This document shows, piece after piece, positions 57,079 through 64,000 of a stretch of DNA of 64,000 nt. A program made the position numbers and the translations under genes. How positions within the stretch are numbered: position 1 is the stretch's first letter; every line of letters begins with the position of its first letter. Source of the stretch: Gammaproteobacteria bacterium (GTDB taxonomy: Bacteria; Pseudomonadota; Gammaproteobacteria; Arenicellales; Poriferihabitantaceae). The stretch spans positions 1 to 64,000 of the forward strand of contig JAPOUQ010000081.1 of the NCBI GenBank assembly GCA_026708585.1, in the 5' to 3' direction. The notes under the pieces were generated by a model, which saw only the letters and a program-made list of their open reading frames with translations, ran no database searches and was not told the DNA's origin.

Positions 57079-58419
57079 ATGGAAAGTATGATTTACACAA
57101 TTTCCGCTTTTATTCTTGCTATTGTAATTCTCGTTGGTGTGCATGAATTTGGACATTTCTGGGTTGCACGAAAATATGGCGTCAAGGTTCTTAAATTCTC
57201 GATTGGTTTTGGCAAACCGATTTTCACTTGGCGCAGGAAGAACGATCCTACCGAATATTCGATTGGTCTGATACCGCTAGGAGGGTATGTCAAGATGTTG
57301 GATGAGCGGGAGGGATCGATACCTGAGCATGAACGTGAATTCGAATTCAATAATAAGTCACTTACAGCACGTTCAATGATTGTCTTTGCTGGCCCGGCAT
57401 TTAATTTTTTATTTGCTATTTTTGCAATTTGGCTAACATTAGTAATCGGTAGCCGAGATTATGCGCCGGTAGTTGGTCAGGTATTGGAAGAATCCGTGGC
57501 TGAACAAGTCGGCTTTGAATTGGGAGACCAACTAGTACAAATTGATGGTCGCCCCGTTAAATCTTGGCGCCAACATCAACTCTACTTGATGAATCGAGCG
57601 ATGCAGGGCCGTCAAACCAAATTTACAGTTGAAACATCTGACAATGAATCCAAAGAGCTTGAGGTAGATTTCGGGTATCTAGACCAGCAAAGGATTGTAG
57701 GACAGCCGATAACCTCCATTATCGGTATTGGCCCACCTCCACCCCCTGCCAAGATTCTCAATCCGGTCATTGGCATGCCAGCCGACCGGGCTGGCTTGAT
57801 TTCCGGTGATCTGATTACTTCTTTGGATGATGAAGTAATCCTTGACTGGGTTGATTTAGCTAACAAGATCTCTACACAACCAGGTAAGCAAACAGCATTA
57901 ACTGTCATTCGTGATGGTCAGGAGTTTGAAGTCATGGTTGTTCCCGACACGATTGATGTAAACGGTACTCCTATGGGTCGCATCGGTATTTATCGACCTG
58001 AACCTGAGGGCATGATGTTTCGACTCGGACCAGTAGAATCGATGTGGCAATCGGTTGAACAAAGTTATCTTTTGACTATTGTGACGCTAAAATCGATCGG
58101 TAGGATGATTACAGCACAGATGTCTGCAGATAACTTATCAGGCCCAATAACGATTGCCAGGGTAGCTGGTCGTACTGCTGAGAGTGGGGTGACTGAATTC
58201 CTATCTTTTCTCGCTTTAATCAGTATTAGTCTTGGTTTGCTCAATTTATTGCCGATACCTATTCTTGACGGAGGACATTTGTTGTATTTTCTGTATGAAG
58301 GGATTACAGGTAAAAAACCTTCCGAAGAAGCTCAGTTGATTGGTCAAAAAATCGGAATATCTGCAATCATATTGCTTACCATATTCGCGTTCTATAACGA
58401 TATAATGAGATTGTTTTAG
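57079..58419 (+). CDS. rseP: Site-2 intramembrane metalloprotease RseP
   Basis: RseP cleaves the anti-sigma factor RseA in the membrane, releasing sigma E during envelope stress. The zinc site HEFGH (residues 22-26) sits in the first membrane helix, and LNLLPIPILDGGHLLYF provides the third ligand near the C terminus. Two PDZ domains lie between (around VLEESVAEQVGFELGDQLV and NPVIGMPADRAGLISGDLI). The length is 446 residues. It lies between dxr and bamA, the conserved order. Confidence 0.96.
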   Translation: MESMIYTISAFILAIVILVGVHEFGHFWVARKYGVKVLKFSIGFGKPIFTWRRKNDPTEYSIGLIPLGGYVKMLDEREGSIPEHEREFEFNNKSLTARSMIVFAGPAFNFLFAIFAIWLTLVIGSRDYAPVVGQVLEESVAEQVGFELGDQLVQIDGRPVKSWRQHQLYLMNRAMQGRQTKFTVETSDNESKELEVDFGYLDQQRIVGQPITSIIGIGPPPPPAKILNPVIGMPADRAGLISGDLITSLDDEVILDWVDLANKISTQPGKQTALTVIRDGQEFEVMVVPDTIDVNGTPMGRIGIYRPEPEGMMFRLGPVESMWQSVEQSYLLTIVTLKSIGRMITAQMSADNLSGPITIARVAGRTAESGVTEFLSFLALISISLGLLNLLPIPILDGGHLLYFLYEGITGKKPSEEAQLIGQKIGISAIILLTIFAFYNDIMRLF

Positions 58420-58579
58420 GGTGGGCTTCAATCTACCAATATATCATGACCTCATTACTGTCGTAATGACTCGATTTCAAACGAATATGACCAGTATGTC
58501 AGGGCATGGATAACGCTAGATTCTTACTATCTCAGTATCTGAAACCTCATAATTTGAAACTTAGAGAACAATCAAGAGT

Positions 58580-60895
58580 ATGAAAAAACCATTTCTCTTG
58601 CTGACTATTTTTCTAACCTGTACTGGATTGGTTCATGGGATTGAGCCTTTTGTGATTACCGACATCCGGGTAGAGGGGTTAACACGTCTGGAAGAAGGTA
58701 CAGTTTTTAATTATCTACCCCTGAAAGTTGGCGATGAAGTTGATGAAGAAGAAACTCGCCTGAGTATTAAGGAATTGTTTGGTACTGGTTTCTTTCAGGA
58801 TGTTCAGTTAGAACAGGATGGAACCACATTGGTCGTCAAGGTCGTTGAGCGACCCTCGATTCGAACCATTACCATCAATGGTAACCGCGAAATCAAGACT
58901 GAGGATATTGAACAAGGTCTACGCGATGCAGGGTTGATTGAAGGTCGTATCTTTCGACAGCCAGTTCTAAACGAGTTCGAACGTGGCTTGCAAAATACCT
59001 ACCATTCGCTAGGCCAGTATTCCGCTTCAGTATCGACATCGGTCAATAATCTTGATGACAATCGTATTGATTTGGTCATTGACATCAATGAGGGAAGAGA
59101 GGCACGTATCAAGCAAATTAGCATTATCGGTGTTGAAAAAGAAGATTTGGATGATGTGCTTGATGAAATGCGTCTGAAAAGCAGGCGTGGATTCGCTTTA
59201 TTTTCCAGAAAGGATCAATATTCAAAGCAACAATTAGAGGCTGATATTGAGAGTATTCGGGCGTTTTATCTGAATCGAGGTTATTATACATTTGAGGTAA
59301 TTTCATCTTCGGTAGAAATCAGCCCGAATAAACAAGACATTTTTATTAACATTGTCCTGGACGAGGGTGAGCAATATAAATTCGGTGAAACTACGATTGA
59401 AGGAGTCTCTGAATCTGATGAGAGTGAAGTCTACTCACGCGTTGTCATGAAACCTGGAGATGTTTTCTCGCGTGCGAAGATCAGTGCATCACAAAGTGCA
59501 ATCTCGGACTATTATTCAGCTAAAGGATTTCCTTTCCATGACATTCGCGTGCAGTCGGTAGTCCAAGAGGAAACCCGAAACATAGACACTGTGATTACGG
59601 TAGTTGAGAATCGCCGGGTTTACGTTCGAATCATTGATATTGTTGGTAATCGATACACTCGGGATGAAGTGATTCGTAGGGAGATCCGTCAACTTGAAGG
59701 TGCGTGGTATTCTTCAGCTCTTATCAATCTTTCAAAAAGCCGTTTGCAGCGTCTCGGTTTATTTGAATCGGTTACTATCGAGACCTTTCCTGTACCGGGT
59801 ACTCAGGAGCAGGTTGACTTGCAAGTTGTAGTGAAGGAGCGATCAACGGGTTCTGCTCTTGCATCAGTTGGTTATTCAGACGATGACGGTGTTCTGTTTG
59901 GTCTTCAGTTTCAGCAACGCAATTTATTTGGTACCGGAAAGGAACTAGCTCTCTCGTTTAACAACTCAGATGCTGTTGAAGAGATTTCGATTGAATATAC
60001 CAATCCCTATCTGACAACGGATGGGATTAGTCGTAAGATTAGCTTGGAAACCCGTGATGTAGATTCCAGTGACATCGACACTGCAGAATATATATTGTCA
60101 TCTGATTCGATTGGTGTGAATTACCGAATCCCAATTTCTGAGACAAATTCATTCAATGTTGGTCTTACCCTTGAGAGTCTTGAACTTGAATCGGGCTCCC
60201 AGACGCCATATGAATTTAGAAGGGTTATTGATCAGAATCCGAATGCCGATCAGCTAATTGTCAATGGGGGTATATTTCGAGATAGTCGAAATGATTTTTT
60301 TTTCCCAACCGCGGGTAGTACGGGTCTTGCGAATATTGAGTGGAGTATCCCAGGAAGTGATTTTGAATATTACAAATTAAACTTACAGGGTTCCTATTAC
60401 ATTCCATTCAATAGAATGTCATTGAAAAGTGGTTTGAGTATCGGGTATGGGGATGGTTACGGTGATAATTCCAATGACAGCGGCTTGCCGTTCTTCAAGA
60501 ATTATTTTGCAGGGGGATCAAGAACTGTTCGAGGATACGGCTCTCGTTCGCTTGGCCCTAAATCGAAAGCAGAGCAAGAACAAATAGAAAATGCAGGGAT
60601 CACACCGAAGCCGACCGGCGGTAGTAAACGTCTATTGTTAAATATGGAGTTGCTTTTTCCGACTTTTGGAGCAGAATCGAAAGACAAACGAATCGGGTTG
60701 TTTTCTGATGGTGGTTGGGTATGGTCTGCCAATGATTCAGTTGAATTTGGTGATATGCGCTATTCTGCAGGGTTATTTTTTAATTGGTTTTCAGCAATTG
60801 GTCCGTTGACCATTAGTTATGGTGTACCACTTAATGAAGAAGATGGCGATGATATTCAGGAATTGCAAATCTCGTTAGGTACGGTATTTCGATAA
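58580..60895 (+). CDS. bamA: Outer-membrane protein assembly factor BamA
   Basis: BamA is the central barrel of the BAM complex that inserts beta-barrel proteins into the outer membrane. A cleavable signal peptide ends near VHG at residue 20. Five POTRA domains cover about residues 22-420, and the 16-strand barrel follows, with the invariant VRGYGSRSLGP in loop 6. The final strand ends in the aromatic SLGTVFR, the outer-membrane insertion signal. The length is 771 residues. skp and lpxD follow, as expected. Confidence 0.97.
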   Translation: MKKPFLLLTIFLTCTGLVHGIEPFVITDIRVEGLTRLEEGTVFNYLPLKVGDEVDEEETRLSIKELFGTGFFQDVQLEQDGTTLVVKVVERPSIRTITINGNREIKTEDIEQGLRDAGLIEGRIFRQPVLNEFERGLQNTYHSLGQYSASVSTSVNNLDDNRIDLVIDINEGREARIKQISIIGVEKEDLDDVLDEMRLKSRRGFALFSRKDQYSKQQLEADIESIRAFYLNRGYYTFEVISSSVEISPNKQDIFINIVLDEGEQYKFGETTIEGVSESDESEVYSRVVMKPGDVFSRAKISASQSAISDYYSAKGFPFHDIRVQSVVQEETRNIDTVITVVENRRVYVRIIDIVGNRYTRDEVIRREIRQLEGAWYSSALINLSKSRLQRLGLFESVTIETFPVPGTQEQVDLQVVVKERSTGSALASVGYSDDDGVLFGLQFQQRNLFGTGKELALSFNNSDAVEEISIEYTNPYLTTDGISRKISLETRDVDSSDIDTAEYILSSDSIGVNYRIPISETNSFNVGLTLESLELESGSQTPYEFRRVIDQNPNADQLIVNGGIFRDSRNDFFFPTAGSTGLANIEWSIPGSDFEYYKLNLQGSYYIPFNRMSLKSGLSIGYGDGYGDNSNDSGLPFFKNYFAGGSRTVRGYGSRSLGPKSKAEQEQIENAGITPKPTGGSKRLLLNMELLFPTFGAESKDKRIGLFSDGGWVWSANDSVEFGDMRYSAGLFFNWFSAIGPLTISYGVPLNEEDGDDIQELQISLGTVFR

Positions 60896-60956
60896 GGTGT
60901 AATTTTTATCCCATTTCGTTTGTATTAATCATTATAGACATCGGTATCGGTAAATT

Positions 60957-61478
60957 ATGAAATTGATTTTCAGTCTCATCTTCATATTTTGTATTGGAAT
61001 CCTCGTATTTCCAAGCCAGCTTATGGCTCAAAGCATAGCTTATGTAGATGCGCTTCGGTTGATTGACGAGTCACCCCAGGGTAAAGCCGAAATGCAAAAA
61101 CTCGAAGAAGAGTTCGGAGTCCGAAGACAGGATTTGCAACGGCGTATGGACAATTTTGTTGCCGAAGAAGCGGACCTAAAGAAGAATTCCTTGCTTATGA
61201 CATCGGAAGAGGTTGATGCCAAGTTGCAAGAATTAACCGAACTACAGCGTTCTTTGAGGAGAGAGCAGGACATATACAATAACGACTACAGCAGAAATCG
61301 TAATCAGGGTATAGCACGATTAGAGGAAATGATCACTGAAGTGATTTTTCGTGTTGCCCGAGAGCGAGAGATTGACCTGGTACTACAACAAGTGGTCTAT
61401 GCAAGCAAAAATATTGATTTGACTGATTTGATACTTCAAGAACTCGAACGCATGTTTGAGGAAGAGAGTGACTCGTGA
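60957..61478 (+). CDS. skp: Periplasmic chaperone Skp (OmpH)
   Basis: Skp holds unfolded outer-membrane proteins on the way to BamA. A signal peptide ends near MAQS (residue 24-25); the mature part begins with the IAYVDALRLIDESPQGKAEM pattern and then forms long coiled-coil tentacles, before returning to a C-terminal strand (REIDLVLQQVVYASKNIDLT). The length is 173 residues. It is in the bamA-skp-lpxD order. Confidence 0.94.
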   Translation: MKLIFSLIFIFCIGILVFPSQLMAQSIAYVDALRLIDESPQGKAEMQKLEEEFGVRRQDLQRRMDNFVAEEADLKKNSLLMTSEEVDAKLQELTELQRSLRREQDIYNNDYSRNRNQGIARLEEMITEVIFRVAREREIDLVLQQVVYASKNIDLTDLILQELERMFEEESDS

Positions 61479-61525
61479 GATCAAGGTTCACTTGTTTGGT
61501 ATTCTAAGCATTTACATCAGCTATA

Positions 61526-62512
61526 ATGATCACTCTCGCGGCCATCGCTCATGAAGTTGACGGTCAATTGGAGGGTGATCCAGATTTTGCTGTTGACGCT
61601 TTACATGGAATCCAAACAGCTTGTAGAAGTTCACTAACTTTTTATACTGGTCAATTTAGTCAGAAAAATTCACAGACCAAGGCTGGGGCTGTTATTCTAA
61701 AATCAGAGCACTCTGAGCTGTTCTCGACTAACCGAATTATCGTTGAAGATCCCTATCTTGCCTATGCCCGTGTGAGTCGGTTATTTGTTCTGGAAAATAA
61801 TCGAACCCATGGAATTTCTGATCATGCAGTGATTTCCGATCATGCGGTAATTGCTGATGATGTGAGCATCGGTCCATTTTCAGTGATTGGTGATGAGGCA
61901 GTTATTGAGTATGGCGTGAGAATTGGTTCTGGTGTTCACATCGGCGAGAAGGTATCAATCAAACGAAGATGTGTGATTGAAGACCGAGTAGTAATTACGG
62001 GTCCTGTGGATATCGGTAGAGACTGTGTGATTTCGGCCGGAGCAGTTATTGGTTCTTGCGGTTTTGGTTATGCCAGAGATGGTAACAGTTGGCAGAGAAT
62101 TGAGCAGTTGGGAGGGGTAAAAATTGGTGATCGTGTTGATGTGGGAGCGAATACGACAATCGATCGCGGTTCACTTGATAATACCGTGATTGAAGATGGT
62201 GTAAAACTCGATAATTTGATTCAAATCGCACACAATGTACAAATTGGTGAAAATACTGCCATTGCTGGATGTGTTGGTATAGCAGGAAGTACTCGGATTG
62301 GAGGGAACTGCCGAATTGGCGGTCGAGCTGCAATTCTCGGTCATCTGGAGATTGTCGATAATGTCGATATTTTGGCGAATACATTGGTAACGAAGAGTAT
62401 TCTTAAACCGGGTGAATATGCATCAATGATTCCAGCTCAGCCATCAAACGTATGGCGTAAAAATTTAGCTATGCTTAGAAGACTGAGTCGTTCTACATTC
62501 AACAAATCCTGA
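61526..62512 (+). CDS. lpxD: UDP-3-O-(3-hydroxyacyl)glucosamine N-acyltransferase
   Basis: LpxD adds the second acyl chain in lipid A synthesis. An N-terminal uridine-binding domain (residues 1-100) leads into left-handed beta-helix hexapeptide repeats; the catalytic histidine is in QIAHNVQIGENTAIAGCVG. Two adjacent near-identical stretches, GISDHAVISDHAVIADDV, show the repeat clearly. The length is 328 residues. Confidence 0.96.
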   Translation: MITLAAIAHEVDGQLEGDPDFAVDALHGIQTACRSSLTFYTGQFSQKNSQTKAGAVILKSEHSELFSTNRIIVEDPYLAYARVSRLFVLENNRTHGISDHAVISDHAVIADDVSIGPFSVIGDEAVIEYGVRIGSGVHIGEKVSIKRRCVIEDRVVITGPVDIGRDCVISAGAVIGSCGFGYARDGNSWQRIEQLGGVKIGDRVDVGANTTIDRGSLDNTVIEDGVKLDNLIQIAHNVQIGENTAIAGCVGIAGSTRIGGNCRIGGRAAILGHLEIVDNVDILANTLVTKSILKPGEYASMIPAQPSNVWRKNLAMLRRLSRSTFNKS

Positions 62513-62588
62513 ATAATCACACCAATTTCTTATGGACCAAACACTGAGTTGCCTTACAAAGACCTCGGAATGATAGAGTGAGAGAATC

Positions 62589-63053
62589 ATGACTAGTCCT
62601 GTATTTCTTGATATTCACAAGATCAGAAAAATCCTTCCACACCGCTATCCTTTTTTACTGGTTGATCGAGTGCTTGACTATCAACCTAAGGAATCATTAA
62701 CAGCGCTGAAGAATGTGACCGCTAATGAGCCATTCTTTCAAGGACACTTTCCAGACCATCCGGTGTTTCCAGGAGTTTTGATTCTAGAGGCACTGGCTCA
62801 GAGTTCGGCAATCCATGCTGCTTTGGATGTTGGGGACGATATCGATGATGAGATTATTTTCCTGTTTGCCGGTATTGATCATGTTCGTTTCAAACGGCAG
62901 GTCGAGCCAGGTGATTCTATTGTTCTCAATGTCCATTTATCGAACTACAAGCGACGGATCTGGAAATATAAGACAACAGCTACGGTTGATGACCACATGG
63001 CAGCTGTGGCTGAAGTAATATTCACCTATCAGGTCGTATCGGAAAATGGCTGA
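62589..63053 (+). CDS. fabZ: 3-hydroxyacyl-ACP dehydratase FabZ
   Basis: FabZ dehydrates hydroxyacyl-ACP in fatty-acid synthesis and competes with LpxA/LpxD for hydroxyacyl-ACP. The hot-dog fold motifs are ILPHRYPFLLVDRVLDY, then FFQGHFPDHPVFPGVLILEA with the catalytic histidine and downstream glutamate. The length is 154 residues. The end overlaps lpxA by 8 bp. Confidence 0.97.
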   Translation: MTSPVFLDIHKIRKILPHRYPFLLVDRVLDYQPKESLTALKNVTANEPFFQGHFPDHPVFPGVLILEALAQSSAIHAALDVGDDIDDEIIFLFAGIDHVRFKRQVEPGDSIVLNVHLSNYKRRIWKYKTTATVDDHMAAVAEVIFTYQVVSENG

Positions 63054-63828
63054 AATTCATCCAACTGCTATTGTTGACCCTTCTGCGAATCTTGATGCAG
63101 GGGTTGTTGTAGGACCGTATACCATTATTGAAGGCGATGTTTGCATAGGGTCGAATACCTGGATTGGCCCTCATGTAGTGATTCGTGAGCATACTGATAT
63201 CGGTGAATCGAATCGGGTTTTTCAGTATTGTTCGATTGGTGAAATGCCCCAGCATCAGGGCTATGAAGGTGAGGCTACCCGTTTATTGATTGGTGATCGA
63301 AATACGATTCGTGAATATTCGACGATCAACCGGGGGACTGATGGCAAGATCGGGGGTTTAGGTCTGACCCGGATCGGCAATGATAATATGCTGATGGCTT
63401 ATACACATATTGCTCATGACTGCAGTTTAGGTGACCAAATTATATTTGCCAATGGTGCAAGTCTTGCAGGACATGTTGAAGTCGAGAGTCATGCTATTTT
63501 GGGAGGGTTCACTCTAGTACATCAGTTTTGTCGGATAGGACAACACTGTATCACGGGTATTGGATGTATATGTTTACAGGATATTCCTCCCTATATCGTT
63601 GCAGCCGGTAATCCGGCTGTGCCTCACGGTATCAATAACACGGGACTGAAACGTCGGGAATTTGATAGCAAAACGATCCAGTTATTGAATCAGTCCTATC
63701 GAATTTTTTATCGGAATGGTTTGGATATGGCTACCGCTGTAAGGAAAATTCGTACACTCTGTGATGATGTGCATGTACATGCTTTCGCTGACTTTATGAC
63801 TAGTTCGAAACGAGGAATCGTTCGCTAA
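63046..63828 (+). CDS. lpxA: UDP-N-acetylglucosamine O-acyltransferase
   Basis: LpxA attaches the first hydroxyacyl chain to UDP-GlcNAc, the start of lipid A synthesis. The protein opens with IHPTAIVDPSANLDAGVVVG and continues in hexapeptide repeats; catalytic His is in YTHIAHDCSLGDQ. C-terminal helices (NQSYRIFYRNGLDMATAV) match the family. The length is 260 residues. Confidence 0.97.
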   Translation: MAEIHPTAIVDPSANLDAGVVVGPYTIIEGDVCIGSNTWIGPHVVIREHTDIGESNRVFQYCSIGEMPQHQGYEGEATRLLIGDRNTIREYSTINRGTDGKIGGLGLTRIGNDNMLMAYTHIAHDCSLGDQIIFANGASLAGHVEVESHAILGGFTLVHQFCRIGQHCITGIGCICLQDIPPYIVAAGNPAVPHGINNTGLKRREFDSKTIQLLNQSYRIFYRNGLDMATAVRKIRTLCDDVHVHAFADFMTSSKRGIVR

Positions 63829-63909
63829 CTGATGGAGTTGCTGAATTTGGTAAAACTCTGGTGTTTCTATATAGTCTCTTATGCAGGCCTTGCTTGGTGA
63901 GCACTGAGT

Positions 63910-64000
63910 ATGATTTCAGAGCGATCAGTGGTGGTTGGTATCGTAGCGGGTGAAGTGTCGGGTGATGCCCTTGGAGCTGGGCTCATGCACAGGTTTAAAA
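63910..64000 (+). CDS. lpxB: Lipid A disaccharide synthase, 5' part only
   Basis: The first 30 codons, MISERSVVVGIVAGEVSGD then ALGAGLM, match the start of LpxB, which joins UDP-diacylglucosamine and lipid X. The window ends inside the gene. The lpxD-fabZ-lpxA-lpxB order supports it. Start at ATG 63910, 81 bp after lpxA. Confidence 0.92.
   Translation, partial: MISERSVVVGIVAGEVSGDALGAGLMHRFK

Noticed and set aside
61820..61860. Short tandem repeat inside lpxD (GATCATGC unit twice)
   Set aside because: It encodes two successive hexapeptide repeats of the beta-helix and is normal for the family.

Overview
The window looks like a piece of a gammaproteobacterial chromosome with moderately AT-rich DNA. 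Two conserved cell-biology blocks mark it as such. At the left is gyrA-pheA-tyrA-aroA-cmk-rpsA-ihfB-lapA-lapB. At the right is rpsB-tsf-frr-uppS-cdsA-dxr-rseP-bamA-skp-lpxD-fabZ-lpxA-lpxB, with map and glnD divergent from rpsB. CsiV, a 1.6-kaa NAD-glutamate dehydrogenase, a methylthioinosine-type phosphorylase and an AmgK-like kinase also fit this class. I cannot name the genus. No rRNA, tRNA or CRISPR array was seen.

Layout. 1-11 kb: gyrase A, aromatic amino-acid synthesis, CMP kinase, ribosomal protein S1, IHF-beta and the LPS-assembly regulators LapA/LapB. 11-20.6 kb: an accessory and decaying region that begins with ugd. It then carries a frameshifted ISNCY-type transposase, two diverged copies of a repeat of about 455 bp flanking an orphan sugar-binding protein gene and a Sel1-repeat remnant, a large N6-adenine DNA methyltransferase, and an intact-frame but catalytically stripped RmlA homologue. 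This could be the remains of a surface-polysaccharide locus. 20.6-30 kb: MTA/MTI phosphorylase, csiV, mfd, ispD-ispF, HIT protein, a 5'-truncated AAA_14/DUF4143 gene, a divergent ChaC/GST glutathione pair and a HugZ-like protein. 30-41 kb: NAD-GDH, an 800-bp gene-poor gap, a PolB-type 3'-5' exonuclease, a TlpA thioredoxin, moaE/moaD/moaB, choline-sulfatase and fxsA. 41-46 kb: groES-groEL behind a perfect CIRCE operator and ending in a textbook terminator, a secreted Calx-beta-like gene with an amber codon in its signal peptide, and galE. 46-51 kb: ridA, amgK-like, glnD and map on the minus strand. 51-64 kb: the translation / isoprenoid / outer-membrane-biogenesis block, cut off inside lpxB.

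How the genes work together. pheA/tyrA/aroA serve the shikimate end-pathways. ispD, ispF and dxr feed MEP isoprenoids to uppS for the undecaprenyl carrier. rseP, bamA, skp, lpxD, fabZ, lpxA and lpxB with lapA/lapB build and regulate the LPS-containing outer membrane. ugd and galE supply UDP-sugars.

Most notable points: (1) ribosomal protein S2 carries an extra C-terminal part of about 165 residues ending in a helix-turn-helix-like module; (2) the RmlA pseudoenzyme; (3) HrcA/CIRCE plus sigma32-like control overlapping at groESL; (4) the amber-interrupted Calx-beta gene; (5) the duplicated transposase/recombinase-HTH repeat; (6) pyrH is missing from its usual place between tsf and frr. All function statements come from reading motifs and gene order; no database search was run.
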